64,000 nucleotides of DNA. Source: Cohnella silvisoli. Lineage in GTDB: Bacteria; Bacillota; Bacilli; Paenibacillales; Paenibacillaceae. The number at the start of each line of letters is the position of its first letter. The stretch's first letter is position 1. Made by a program: the position numbers and the translations under genes. The notes below the pieces were generated by a model, which saw only the letters and a list, made by a program, of their open reading frames with translations, searched no databases and was not told the origin of the DNA. The stretch is from the NCBI RefSeq assembly GCF_021190915.1, contig NZ_JAIOAP010000009.1:62001-126000 (forward strand), read 5' to 3'. Below are positions 9,558 through 18,187 of this stretch, piece by piece.

Positions 9558-10388
9558 TTATTTTCTCCGTCCAACATACAGCAGGTGCGACGAAGTCCCT
9601 AGAATATAAGGGCTTTCCGATGCTTTCATGATGATTTGCATCATTTGCCCGAATTCTTCGTCTCCACGCTTCTTCCAATAGTTCCATTGCTCCGAATTCA
9701 ACGCTCCGGCAACGCTCCCCGATCCAATAAGCTTCAAGCTCTCGAACCCGTTAGACTCCATGAATGGCTTGATCTCATCGATGTCGAAGTAATAAGCGCC
9801 CGTGAACCTGCCTTCGTCGCTATGGTTGAAAACTCCCGTCTCAAGAAAATCCGATACTCCTTGGACGGTATGATTCGGTTTCCACGCTTCAGGAAACATC
9901 AAAGAAGTAGCGAGATGTCTTAATCTGGACATGAACGCTGCGAATACTAGACCGCCTTTCTTCGTCACCCGGCGCAATTCATTAACGGCCTTAATCCTAT
10001 CCTCCACCGTTTGCAGATGGTATAGCGGTCCAAGCATTAAACAAGCGTCAAATTGTTCATCCGCAAAGGCGCTCAAGTCCCGTGCATCGGCAACGTGAAA
10101 ACCGGCAAACCGTTGCTCCACTCCTGCCTCCCGCGCTTTAAGTCTCGCCATCTCTACGAGTCGTGGCGAGAGGTCCGCCAAAGTGATCTCATATCCCCAA
10201 TCAGCTAACGCGATCGAGTACTTTCCAGGGCCGGCCCCGATATCCAGGAGGCGGCCTTCAGCAGGGAGATTCGTCCGGACATGGTGACAGTTAACGAGAA
10301 ACTCGATCGGCTCCCGATCGAGTCGCCCCCACTCATCGAACGAATCGTAGTACTGCACGACTTTCTCCGTCGGATTAACGTCGCTCAT
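9558..10388 (-). CDS. Class I SAM-dependent methyltransferase
   Basis: 276 residues. Motif I LLDIGAGPGKYSIALADWGY (about 47-66), the acidic residue after strand 2 (EITLADLSPRLVEMAR) and motif IV FDACLMLGPLYHL define a Rossmann-fold methyltransferase. The substrate cannot be told. The ATG overlaps the leuA stop by 4 bp (ATGA), so it is co-translated with 2-isopropylmalate synthase and falls under the same tandem leucine T-boxes. That is unusual, since leuB/C/D would be the expected partners. Confidence 0.88.
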   Translation of the reverse strand: MSDVNPTEKVVQYYDSFDEWGRLDREPIEFLVNCHHVRTNLPAEGRLLDIGAGPGKYSIALADWGYEITLADLSPRLVEMARLKAREAGVEQRFAGFHVADARDLSAFADEQFDACLMLGPLYHLQTVEDRIKAVNELRRVTKKGGLVFAAFMSRLRHLATSLMFPEAWKPNHTVQGVSDFLETGVFNHSDEGRFTGAYYFDIDEIKPFMESNGFESLKLIGSGSVAGALNSEQWNYWKKRGDEEFGQMMQIIMKASESPYILGTSSHLLYVGRRK

Positions 10389-11968
10389 TCCCCTGACGCT
10401 TCTTTGCGCATTTTCACCGAACGCTGCGCCATGATTACACCGTTAACTGCCGATACATAAGCCCGGGCAGCCGCCAATATGATGTCCCGGTGTATCGCCG
10501 TTCCGATATTTCTTTGGCCTCCGCTGACGACCGTAACAATCGCTTCGCCGAAAGCATCCTCGCCCGTGGACAAGGAGTGCAGCTCCAGATCTTCGAATAC
10601 GGCATCGACCGGCATCGCCTCCCGGATGCATTGGATAACCGCCTCCAACGGTCCTTCTCCCGCTCCCGTATAAGTATGCTCCTTGCCATTTTCCGAGCTA
10701 AAAATCGTAACGGAAGCCATGCGGGAACGGTTCGACCCGGCCAATACTTGAAGATCGACCAACGAGTACGGCTGCACGATGGAGTCCGTAGATTCTCCGA
10801 CCAACTGCATCAGAACGTCATCCGTAATGATTTTCTGCTCATCGGCTTTCTCTTTGAAACGGTTATACAAGTCCTCCATCTCGGTATCGCCAAGCTTGAC
10901 TCCGAATTCGGTGACCCGATGTTTGATCGCATGACGTCCTGAGTGCTTGCCAAGGATAATCATGCTGCGAGGAATACCCATTGCCTCCGGATCCATGATC
11001 TCGTAAGTGTTGCGATTTTTCAGCAGGCCATCCTGGTGGATTCCCGACTCGTGTTGAAAGGCGTTGCGGCCGACAATCGGTTTGTTAAAAGCAATCGGAA
11101 AATGCATCGTGCGGCTAACCAAACGCGAAGTTTCGTAAATATGCTCGGTGGAAATTCCGGTTTCGACGCCCATGGATTCGCCTCGAGTCTCGATAGCCAT
11201 GACAAGCTCCTCCAAAGAACAGTTGCCTGCACGCTCGCCGACGCCATTCACGCTTACCTCGACTTGAGTTACGCCATGACGGATGGCAGCCAAGCTGTTG
11301 GCAACCGCCAAGCCCAAGTCGTTATGGCAATGGGTGCTGTAAATGACTTTATCTCCGCCCCGCACGCCTTCACGGACTCGGGTGAACAATGGACCGAATT
11401 CCTCCGGCAGCGCGTACCCCATCGTATCCGGGATATTAATGATGGTTGCCCCTTCTTCGATCGCAGCTTCTACGACCCTGAACAGGAATTCTTCGCTGGA
11501 GCGCGATGCATCCATAGGGGAAAATTCGATTTGATCGACGAATTGCTTGCCATAGGCAATCATTCCGCGAAGCATTTCAATGACCTCGTCTTGCGTCTTG
11601 CGCAGTTGAAAATCCAGATGGATTTGCGAAGCGGAAATAAATAGATGCAGCCGTCGACGGAAGGCATCCTGCGTAGCCGCAATGGCGGAATCGATGTCTG
11701 CCTTGACGCAGCGGGCGAACCCGCATATTTCTACGTTCTGCAACTCGCGGGAAATCTGTTGGATCGCTTGAAATTCTCCGGGGCTCGAAATCGCAAAGCC
11801 AGGTTCAATAATATCTACGCCTAGGCGAGCGAGTTGGCGAGCGATAACGATTTTCTGTTCGGGCTTCATCGAAGCTCCCGGGGCTTGCTCTCCGTCTCTA
11901 AGCGTCGTATCGAAAATTTGAATGCGACGTTTAGCGGCAGCGATCATTGAATCTGTAGTTGTTGTCAT
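10385..11968 (-). CDS. leuA: 2-isopropylmalate synthase
   Basis: 527 residues. Condenses acetyl-CoA with 2-oxoisovalerate, the first committed step of leucine synthesis. The N-terminal TIM barrel shows IFDTTLRDGEQAPGASM (catalytic Arg and metal-binding Asp), and the metal-binding His residues lie in THCHNDLGLAVANSLAA with GERAGNCSLEE nearby. The FQHESGIHQDGLLKN motif marks the linker, and the C-terminal allosteric LeuA-dimer domain spans about 390-505. Start supported by AAGGAGGT upstream. Preceded by two tandem T-box leaders with Leu (CUC) specifiers, so expression should rise when tRNA-Leu is uncharged. The next gene is a methyltransferase rather than leuB. Confidence 0.97.
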   Translation of the reverse strand: MTTTTDSMIAAAKRRIQIFDTTLRDGEQAPGASMKPEQKIVIARQLARLGVDIIEPGFAISSPGEFQAIQQISRELQNVEICGFARCVKADIDSAIAATQDAFRRRLHLFISASQIHLDFQLRKTQDEVIEMLRGMIAYGKQFVDQIEFSPMDASRSSEEFLFRVVEAAIEEGATIINIPDTMGYALPEEFGPLFTRVREGVRGGDKVIYSTHCHNDLGLAVANSLAAIRHGVTQVEVSVNGVGERAGNCSLEELVMAIETRGESMGVETGISTEHIYETSRLVSRTMHFPIAFNKPIVGRNAFQHESGIHQDGLLKNRNTYEIMDPEAMGIPRSMIILGKHSGRHAIKHRVTEFGVKLGDTEMEDLYNRFKEKADEQKIITDDVLMQLVGESTDSIVQPYSLVDLQVLAGSNRSRMASVTIFSSENGKEHTYTGAGEGPLEAVIQCIREAMPVDAVFEDLELHSLSTGEDAFGEAIVTVVSGGQRNIGTAIHRDIILAAARAYVSAVNGVIMAQRSVKMRKEASGE

Positions 11969-12090
11969 TACAGTTAACCTCCTTAGATTTCCACCCCGTC
12001 AGGGATGGTCCGATAAATCCAAGAGTACGACGGGCCAAAGGTATCCGGAACAGAGCAGCTGCGCTGGCTGTTCCCGCTGCCGGATAACTC

Positions 12091-12410
12091 AAAAAGCCCG
12101 TCGTCTCTTAAGGCTAGAGACGACGGGCTTGTAAGCCGCCGCGGTACCACTCTGCTTGGAGGGGTTCGTCTTCCGACGGACGAACGGGTCCTCCCACTTG
12201 TGCGCCGATAACGATCGTTCGGTCGATCGTTACCGGCGAGCGCCCTATAGCGGGGGCCAACCGTAGCGGTGTACTTGAGGCCGGCCGCAAACACCGAATC
12301 CATTTCCACCGTTCCGCTCCCGGGCGAGTTCGGATTCCTCTTCGGCTGCGTCGCACCAACCCGCAGTTCTCTGTTCCCGAGGAATTCCTAATGCTCCCGT
12401 TCATCGCGTA
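12091..12410 (-). ncRNA. T-box riboswitch 2 (leuA-proximal), Leu specifier
   Basis: Leader RNA on the minus strand. The T-box motif AGAGTGGTACCGCGG is at 12139-12153. A GC-rich terminator hairpin (stem GCCCGTCGTCTCT with its complement, then TTTTT) spans 12091-12130. Upstream, the Stem I region carries GAA-CTC-GCCCGGGAGC, with the CTC (Leu) specifier at 12326-12328. No separate promoter is evident between this element and the first T-box. Uncharged tRNA-Leu should favour the antiterminator. Confidence 0.93.
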
Positions 12411-12416
12411 TACAAA

Positions 12417-12725
12417 TATAAAAGCCCACCATCTCTGTATAAGAGACGGTGGGCTTATTTAGCCATCCGCGGTACCACTCTTGTTGATATTTCCATCGCC
12501 TATACGGGCAGGAAATATCCGCTTGGACCCTGTCACGGGGGTTAGTCGTAAAGATGTACGCACCGGATAATCGTATACCATCCGAGTGTTCCATCCATCC
12601 GCTCCCAGGCGAGTTTCGGGTTCCCTTCTACTGCGTTGCACCATCCCGCAGCTCTCTGAATTTCCGGGTCACTCCTACTGTTCCTGTTCTTCGCGTTTGT
12701 TGAAGTATGTTCCCCTTGGGGATTG
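12417..12725 (-). ncRNA. T-box riboswitch 1 (promoter-proximal), Leu specifier
   Basis: Complete T-box leader starting just after a consensus promoter. The T-box motif AGAGTGGTACCGCGG is at 12467-12481. The terminator AGCCCACCGTCTCT with its complement, followed by TTTTAT, spans about 12417-12455. In Stem I the stretch AAA-CTC-GCCTGGGAGC places a CTC (Leu) specifier at 12611-12613, and the AGAGAGC and GGTGCAACGCAG elements of the Stem I apex are present. It shares the specifier and terminator plan of the second T-box. Confidence 0.93.
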
Positions 12726-12731
12726 GTTCTT

Positions 12732-12760
12732 ATTATATTCACCAGAAAATAATCTGTCAA
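12732..12760 (-). promoter_or_regulatory. Consensus sigma-A promoter driving both T-boxes and leuA
   Basis: Minus-strand TTGACA (12755-12760), 17-bp spacer, TATAAT (12732-12737): a perfect consensus promoter between the tsaD stop and the first T-box. It implies strong constitutive initiation with control left to the two terminators. Confidence 0.93.
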
Positions 12761-12799
12761 TTCCCAATCGAACTATTTTTTTCACGGATCCGTTTCTTC

Positions 12800-13888
12800 T
12801 CAGCTTCCAACCGACCAGTCTTCCAACGACAATATCGGCTCCGCCTTCAGATCCAACGTTGAAAACTCGCCCCGGCGCCATTTCAAATCGGCTGCAGCGG
12901 CAATCATCGCGGCATTGTCCGTGCACAGCTTGTTCGTTGGAATAAGCAAGGGCAAACCGACATCCCCGCACAGGGAGGCCAGCCTTTCACGCAACCCCTT
13001 GTTTGCCGCAACTCCCCCGCACAGAAGCATCTGCTTAACGCCGAATTCTTTAGCGGCTTTCATTGCCTTAACCGTCACCACGTCGATGACCGAGTTCTGA
13101 AAGCCGCGAGCCAAAGCGGAGAAATCGGGAGACTCGCCCTTCATCCGGGAACGGTTAATTTCCGCAAGAACGGCTGATTTCAACCCGCTAAAGCTGAAAT
13201 CATACGAATCCGGCTCCAACCAAGAGCGCGGAAGCACGACTTCCTCAGTCGCTTCCTGAGCCAACTTATCGACGTAAGGACCACCCGGGTAGGGGAATTG
13301 AAGCGCTCTAGCGACCTTGTCATAAGCTTCGCCGACCGCGTCGTCCCGAGTCCGCCCGATTATGCGGAACTTGCCTTCTTGCTCCAGCAGCACAAGCTCG
13401 GTATGCCCGCCGGACACGACAAGCGCAAGCGCCGGATATACGATATCGCCGATTAAATGATTGGCGTAAATATGCCCTGCAATATGATGCGTCCCGATGA
13501 GCGGAACGTCTAACGCCAAAGACAAGCTTTTGGCGGCGACAACGCCGACCAGCAAAGCCCCGATAAGACCCGGCCCCTGCGTAACCGCCACGGCGTCGAT
13601 ATTTTCCAAGCTTATATCCGCCTCGCGTATGGCTTCTTCAACGATTATGGTGATGCTTTCCACGTGTTTGCGAGAGGCTATCTCCGGTACGACACCGCCG
13701 AATTGCCGATGAGTGTCGATCTGGCTAGAGATAATATTCGATAAAACGTTCCGTCCGTCTCGAACGACCGCGACCGAGGTTTCATCGCAGCTAGTTTCAA
13801 TGGCGAGCAGCAAATAAGAGCTGTTCGGAGAGAGCGAACCCGCATTAGCCGCTTTAGCCACGTTGGCCGTATTGTTCGATGCGCTCAT
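12800..13888 (-). CDS. tsaD: tRNA N6-adenosine threonylcarbamoyltransferase TsaD
   Basis: 362 residues from the chosen start. TsaD transfers threonylcarbamoyl from TC-AMP to A37 of ANN-decoding tRNAs, together with TsaB and TsaE. Visible motifs are LLAIETSCDETSVAVV near the N-terminus, the metal-binding HHIAGHIYAN, the GGHTELVL loop and CGGVAANKGLRERL near the C-terminus. I chose ATG 13888 because it forms an ATGA overlap with rimI and has GGAAGGGGAAGAGG upstream; a longer in-frame reading to 13957 adds a low-complexity Gly/Arg-rich stretch unlike the family. Last gene of the thiL-tsaE-tsaB-rimI-tsaD run. Confidence 0.97.
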   Translation of the reverse strand: MSASNNTANVAKAANAGSLSPNSSYLLLAIETSCDETSVAVVRDGRNVLSNIISSQIDTHRQFGGVVPEIASRKHVESITIIVEEAIREADISLENIDAVAVTQGPGLIGALLVGVVAAKSLSLALDVPLIGTHHIAGHIYANHLIGDIVYPALALVVSGGHTELVLLEQEGKFRIIGRTRDDAVGEAYDKVARALQFPYPGGPYVDKLAQEATEEVVLPRSWLEPDSYDFSFSGLKSAVLAEINRSRMKGESPDFSALARGFQNSVIDVVTVKAMKAAKEFGVKQMLLCGGVAANKGLRERLASLCGDVGLPLLIPTNKLCTDNAAMIAAAADLKWRRGEFSTLDLKAEPILSLEDWSVGS

Positions 13889-14379
13889 GCCTCTTCCCCT
13901 TCCACAGCGCCCGCGGTTTCCGAGTCGCCGATGTCCTCCGGCACCAGATCCGCCCACATGATGAGAGCATCTTCCAAATTGTCGGAATAATACGCAGGAC
14001 GGACCCCCGAAGGATAAAATCCCATTTTACGATACAAGGCTTGCGCCCTTTCGTTCGATACCCGAACCTCCAAAGTCATACGTTGCGCGCCTAGCCAGAG
14101 AGCGGTTCTCATCATTTCGTGCAGCAGTTTCTTGCCGTAACCTAGACCCCGATACTTTTCCCTGATAGCTATGTTCGTGATATGCGCCTCGTCGATAATA
14201 AGCCACATGCCGCCGTATCCAACAATCGTGTCTTCAAGCTCCATAATCATATATTTGGCAAAAAGATTTTGCGTAAGCTCGTTACGAAACGCTTCCTCCG
14301 ACCAAGGGGCCGTGAACGATTCACGCTCGATGTCCACGATGGTGCTAATGTCGTTCAAATTCATCAATCGATAATTCAT
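13885..14379 (-). CDS. rimI: Ribosomal protein alanine acetyltransferase RimI
   Basis: 164 residues of GNAT fold. Acetyl-CoA-binding motif A is IAIREKYRGLGYGKKLLHEM (near residues 70-90), followed by the conserved LEVRVSNERAQALYRKMGF. RimI acetylates the N-terminal Ala of S18 in E. coli; in Firmicutes it is linked with the t6A genes. Start at ATG 14379 behind GGGGAGAG. A longer reading to 14466 would run into tsaB and has no family support. It sits 4 bp after tsaB and overlaps tsaD by 4 bp. Confidence 0.93.
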   Translation of the reverse strand: MNYRLMNLNDISTIVDIERESFTAPWSEEAFRNELTQNLFAKYMIMELEDTIVGYGGMWLIIDEAHITNIAIREKYRGLGYGKKLLHEMMRTALWLGAQRMTLEVRVSNERAQALYRKMGFYPSGVRPAYYSDNLEDALIMWADLVPEDIGDSETAGAVEGEEA

Positions 14380-14383
14380 TCGC

Positions 14384-15178
14384 TCACTCTCCCCGGGAAG
14401 CCGCAAGCAGCTTTGCTTCCGCTTCCGCCAATTGCGTATAATTGGGAACGAATGAATGCACGTCATCCCGTTCGCCTCGTCTAAATCGGAGCTCCGCCAG
14501 CTGGCCGACAGCTCCGGGATCCATGTCGCATGTCAAAGTCCTCAATCGAATTCCTGACTGCTCGGCTTGCTCGATAGCCACTTTATGCGGTGCGATTTCA
14601 CCGACAAACCAGATCGAGGATACCTGCGAATCCATCGTCGCCTCTTTCTCGATACGTTCGGACCAATCGGCGATCAACCTAATCCCGTCCTTGTCTATCG
14701 TATCCCATTTATCCGAATGTCCTGCGGAATAACGAGACGTATACACTTGTCCGCGCCGCGCGTCCATGAGCGGAATAATCCATGTTTCCGTGTCAAAATC
14801 GATATTCTCGTCAGCCGATTGCAGAGACTTCCATGCCCCGAAGGCCAAAGCCTCTAAACTGGACACGCCTAACAATGGCTTGTTCCATGCCCAGGCTAAC
14901 GTTTTGGCCGCTGTAACCGCAATACGGACGCCCGTATAAGAGCCGGGGCCTTGGCCTGCAGCGACGACATCTATATCTTTCCCCTGCAAACCATTGCGGC
15001 TAAGCAGCTCTTTGATTTCCGATAAAATTCTGACCGAATGATTGCGCTCGGTGAAAGATACGATGGAGTCGAGCAGAACGCCATCCCTGACGATGGCCGC
15101 TGCGAGCGAGGCCGTCGAGGTATCGAAAGACAATACCGTAACGGACGAATCTTCGCCTTTATTTATGTTTTGATTCAT
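14384..15178 (-). CDS. tsaB: t6A biosynthesis protein TsaB
   Basis: 264 residues. Inactive TsaD paralogue that forms the TsaB-TsaD-TsaE complex. N-terminal actin-like motif VLSFDTSTASLAAAIVRDG and the conserved GQGPGSYTGVRIAVTAAKTLAWA (about 75-97). Overlaps tsaE by 20 bp. The middle (about 110-190) is less conserved, as usual for the family. Confidence 0.95.
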   Translation of the reverse strand: MNQNINKGEDSSVTVLSFDTSTASLAAAIVRDGVLLDSIVSFTERNHSVRILSEIKELLSRNGLQGKDIDVVAAGQGPGSYTGVRIAVTAAKTLAWAWNKPLLGVSSLEALAFGAWKSLQSADENIDFDTETWIIPLMDARRGQVYTSRYSAGHSDKWDTIDKDGIRLIADWSERIEKEATMDSQVSSIWFVGEIAPHKVAIEQAEQSGIRLRTLTCDMDPGAVGQLAELRFRRGERDDVHSFVPNYTQLAEAEAKLLAASRGE

Positions 15179-15671
15179 GCTGGCGGTTCCTCCTCGTCAC
15201 ATGCTCCAATTGCTTGCGTTCCAATTGCCGGCACCATTCCTCGTATTTTTGCCCCACGGGACTGCAAATGATTTTCCGTGAAACGGGACCGGTCGTCTCT
15301 ATTCTGATGTGCAGCCGCTCCAAAGGCAAAATCTGCTGTATAATGGACGCCCATTCGACCAACGTTACGCCTTCGCCATGGAAATATTCGTCTAGCCCAA
15401 GTTCATCGGCCTCAGCAAGCGACAATCGATAAACGTCCATATGGTAAAAAGGCAGAGCCCTGCCCACATATTCTTTAATAATCGTATAAGTTGGGCTATT
15501 CACGATCCCTGGCACCCCGATTGCGGCAGCAAACGCTTGCGCAAACCTTGTTTTGCCCGCGCCCAAATCCCCGTCGACGGCTAGCACGGTCCCTGGCCCA
15601 ACGAGCTGCGCCAACGCATTGGCGAATGCGATTGTTTCCGCCTCCGTGGGCGCTTCCCAGATGAATTCCAT
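15159..15671 (-). CDS. tsaE: t6A complex ATPase TsaE
   Basis: 170 residues. P-loop ATPase that drives the TsaB-TsaD cycle: Walker A GDLGAGKTRFAQAFA near residues 34-48, then NSPTYTIIKEY, YHMDVYRL and DELGLDEYFHGEGVTLVEWA, all TsaE signatures. The C-terminal tail from about 150 is basic and family-variable. Its start overlaps the thiL stop by 1 nt (TAATG). Confidence 0.96.
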   Translation of the reverse strand: MEFIWEAPTEAETIAFANALAQLVGPGTVLAVDGDLGAGKTRFAQAFAAAIGVPGIVNSPTYTIIKEYVGRALPFYHMDVYRLSLAEADELGLDEYFHGEGVTLVEWASIIQQILPLERLHIRIETTGPVSRKIICSPVGQKYEEWCRQLERKQLEHVTRRNRQHESKHK

Positions 15672-16714
15672 TATTCGTTGTATCCCTTCGGAAAATGATT
15701 ATACCCTCGCTTATGTATCGGCTTGCTCGCCCCTGCCGAAGTTTCCAAGATCACTTCCGGTTGTCCGGCCTCCACTTCACCGATAATAAACAGCGGAATG
15801 CCTTCCGCGCGAAAATGCTCCTTCATCGCAAGCTCATGCCGCTTATCGGCGGTACCCAGTAGGACGTAATCCTCCCCGCCGTATAGTACCCAATCCAGCG
15901 GATGGATGCCATTATCGCGAGCATATGCGACAAGCTCGCCGGATAGAGGCAGATGCGTTTCCTTCAGTACGAGTTTAACATGGGATGCTTCGGCGATTTC
16001 CCACGCCTCGCTCGCAACGCCGTCGCTCACATCATTAAGCGAAGCTCCCCATCCTTGCTCCAATAGGATTCTTCCCGCCTTTACCGAGGGTGATGGACGT
16101 TGATGAGCTTGGACTAGTCTATGCGGCGGCACTGGGACCGAATCGGGACCGCCCTCATCTGCGGGTTTCTTCAGCAATCCGTGCAGCCCGCCTGCCGACA
16201 GCCCGGTTGGGCCGGTTAAGAACACGAATTGGCCTGCTTTCGCCCCGCTGCGGCGAATGGCTTTACCAGCTTCGATGCTGCCTATGACCGTTACAGATAC
16301 GACAAGGTGCCGCGGGGCTGAGGTTGTATCCCCGCCAATAACGGCCACCCCATACTTCTCCGCGCACATATAAACTCCATCATATAATTGCTTCATCCGG
16401 TTCGAATCCCATTGGGGGGGCACGCTTACCGACACAAGAGCAAACTTCGGCATGCCGCCCATCGCAGCGATGTCGCTAATATTAGCGGCGAGCGCTTTGT
16501 ACCCGACATCGGACTCGCTCATCGTCTCGTTGCGGAAATGAATTTCCTCCACCATCGTGTCCATGGCAAATAGCCATTCCTGGCCGGACGAACCAGCCAC
16601 GACAGCCGCGTCATCTCCGATGCCCAGAGTAACGCCTGCCTTTGCAAGCATTTCCTTGGACTGACGGCCTTCCGTCCAGACGCGAATGAGTCCGAATTCG
16701 TCTAGTGGCGGCAC
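15671..16714 (-). CDS. thiL: Thiamine-monophosphate kinase
   Basis: 347 residues. Phosphorylates TMP to the cofactor TPP. Motifs are LGIGDDAAVV near residues 30-39 (Mg/ATP), the AMDTMVEEIHF strand, AANISDIAAMGG, VIGGDTTSA, NDVSDGVASE and LYGGEDYVLLG. GTG start behind AAGGGG. First gene of the operon running through tsaE, tsaB, rimI and tsaD; the thiL-tsaEB-rimI-tsaD order is common in Bacilli. Confidence 0.96.
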   Translation of the reverse strand: MPPLDEFGLIRVWTEGRQSKEMLAKAGVTLGIGDDAAVVAGSSGQEWLFAMDTMVEEIHFRNETMSESDVGYKALAANISDIAAMGGMPKFALVSVSVPPQWDSNRMKQLYDGVYMCAEKYGVAVIGGDTTSAPRHLVVSVTVIGSIEAGKAIRRSGAKAGQFVFLTGPTGLSAGGLHGLLKKPADEGGPDSVPVPPHRLVQAHQRPSPSVKAGRILLEQGWGASLNDVSDGVASEAWEIAEASHVKLVLKETHLPLSGELVAYARDNGIHPLDWVLYGGEDYVLLGTADKRHELAMKEHFRAEGIPLFIIGEVEAGQPEVILETSAGASKPIHKRGYNHFPKGYNE

Positions 16715-16745
16715 GGCGCAACCCCTTCACATCATGATGTCCTTA

Positions 16746-16774
16746 ATTATATCGGGGTGCGCCGGAACATGCAA
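16746..16774 (-). promoter_or_regulatory. Promoter of the thiL-tsaE-tsaB-rimI-tsaD operon
   Basis: Minus strand TTGCAT (16769-16774), 17-bp spacer, TATAAT (16746-16751), about 30 bp from the GTG start. The -10 is perfect. Confidence 0.7.
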
Positions 16775-16806
16775 AGACCCGCTCGGCAAAGGCCGAGCGG
16801 GTCTTT
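16773..16806. terminator. Bidirectional terminator hairpin
   Basis: AAAGACCCGCTCGGC - AAA - GGCCGAGCGGGTCTTT: a stem of about 15 bp flanked by A and T runs. It closes the minus-strand gene at 16824-17234 and insulates the thiL promoter, whose -35 touches the hairpin. Confidence 0.88.
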
Positions 16807-16823
16807 CATTTAAGGGAAATCAA

Positions 16824-17234
16824 TTACTGGAAAGAACGGAAATTAGCGTTCATCGGTTGGGATTGATTCATCGTCGAAGGGTTATATTGATTCATGTTCC
16901 CGATAGGACTGGTTGCAAAATTCGATTGTTGCTGTTGGTTAGCAAACGGTTGGGTGGCGATAGACGATTGAAACGTTTGCTCCATTTGTCTACACATGTT
17001 TTGAATCTGATTCAACTGTTGGATAGCGATTTGATGGCCATGCAGAACATTTTGGATCGTTTGAGCGGCTTGGCGCTCTCTTTGCGCCAACTGTTCAAGC
17101 TCAGTAGCATTTTGCTGTTCTTTTTGCAGCAATTGCTGATACATCTGAGTCGATTGGTTCGTTTGGTTAATCAGTTGCGATACTGCTTGTTCACATTGCG
17201 AAGCCAAATTCGAAAAATTTTGTCTGTGTGGCAT
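16824..17234 (-). CDS. Gln/Asn-rich small protein of unknown function
   Basis: 136 residues, strikingly rich in Gln and Asn and without a signal peptide or membrane segment. Residues about 1-95 are predicted by heptad look to be a helical coiled coil (QLINQTNQSTQMYQQLLQKE, LEQLAQRERQAAQTIQNVLH); residues about 95-136 are a disordered Q/N/S/P tail. Good Shine-Dalgarno (GAAGGGAGA) and its own terminator, so a real gene. The composition is like some spore-coat or spore-surface proteins of Paenibacillaceae, but that is a guess from composition only. Confidence 0.75.
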   Translation of the reverse strand: MPHRQNFSNLASQCEQAVSQLINQTNQSTQMYQQLLQKEQQNATELEQLAQRERQAAQTIQNVLHGHQIAIQQLNQIQNMCRQMEQTFQSSIATQPFANQQQQSNFATSPIGNMNQYNPSTMNQSQPMNANFRSFQ

Positions 17235-17305
17235 TGTGATTCTCCCTTCGGTTTTGAGTACCTTGGTTAAGTACCGCTTGGTATTGTGGTTCAGTTGAAG
17301 GGGTT

Positions 17306-18145
17306 TTATACGGTGCCTAATTTGAGTTGATAAAAGAATATCGCATTACTTCCAAACAGCTTCTCCCGATCTTCATTGGTGACCGTCTCGGGCAACGCAT
17401 CTAATAGCAGTTTGACGACTTCCCCATACTCTGTAGGCAGACATACCGGCCAATCACTGCCGAACATAATGCGATCCGTTCCGAAAACGTCTACGATGTG
17501 GTGAACGTACGGAATGAAATCCGCCGGGCTCCACTGCTGCCGCGCTTCGGTTACCATGCCGGACAATTTGCAATAGACGTTGCCATGTCGGGCGATTTCA
17601 CCGATTTGTTGTTTCCACGGCTCGAGGGTCCCATCCGCGATATAAGGTTTAGCTAAATGGTCGATAACTGCCTTTAACTTCGGCATTTTTTCGAATAAAC
17701 GGACAACATGCGGCAAATGCCGCGGACGAAGCTGCAAATCGATCGGAAAATCATCCTCGGCCAACGCTTTCAATGATTCGATCACTTTGGGACGAAGAAT
17801 GTAAGCATCATCATCCATATCCTGCAGCATTGGCCTGATTCCCACGAAATACGGATTACGCAGCAGACGGGCAAAATCACGTGCAAAGCCGTCGGATTCC
17901 AAGTCCAGCCACCCTACGACACCGGCCAGCGTCTCTTCCTTGTCGCAAAGCGACAACAGAAATTCGGTTTCGGCAATTGTTGGCGCAGCTTGTACGACAA
18001 TTGTCCTGTCAAAATTGTATTGTTGCAGCAACGGATGCAATTGATCCGGCATATAATCCGCGTACAATACTCCGGTTTCCGGCGTCAACCAACCATAATC
18101 ATTGCGGCTCGGCTTCCAATAATGCTGGTGGGAATCCACTTTCAT
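17306..18145 (-). CDS. Amidohydrolase-family protein (lactonase-like)
   Basis: 279 residues. TIM-barrel metal hydrolase of the COG3618/amidohydrolase-2 type: N-terminal DSHQHYW (His6, His8), the central CKLSGMVTEA and C-terminal GSDWPVC with the catalytic Asp. Relatives hydrolyse sugar lactones (L-fuconolactone, L-rhamnonolactone) or related esters. GGAGGATG Shine-Dalgarno. It is the last gene of the ECF-led VOC/GyrI cluster, 42 bp after the GyrI-pentapeptide gene, so it may hydrolyse the compound those proteins bind rather than a sugar lactone. Substrate unknown. Confidence 0.85.
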   Translation of the reverse strand: MKVDSHQHYWKPSRNDYGWLTPETGVLYADYMPDQLHPLLQQYNFDRTIVVQAAPTIAETEFLLSLCDKEETLAGVVGWLDLESDGFARDFARLLRNPYFVGIRPMLQDMDDDAYILRPKVIESLKALAEDDFPIDLQLRPRHLPHVVRLFEKMPKLKAVIDHLAKPYIADGTLEPWKQQIGEIARHGNVYCKLSGMVTEARQQWSPADFIPYVHHIVDVFGTDRIMFGSDWPVCLPTEYGEVVKLLLDALPETVTNEDREKLFGSNAIFFYQLKLGTV

Positions 18146-18187
18146 CTGAACATCCTCCGTTTGATTGGCTCCCGGTCAGTCTGGTCT

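Noticed and set aside
10943-11644. Long open frame on the plus strand opposite leuA (233 codons)
   Set aside because: Antisense shadow of a well-supported gene; no ribosome-binding site and no recognisable family.
12800-13957. Extended N-terminus of TsaD starting at 13957
   Set aside because: The extra residues are a Gly/Arg-rich out-of-family stretch overlapping rimI; ATG 13888 has the ATGA overlap and a Shine-Dalgarno.
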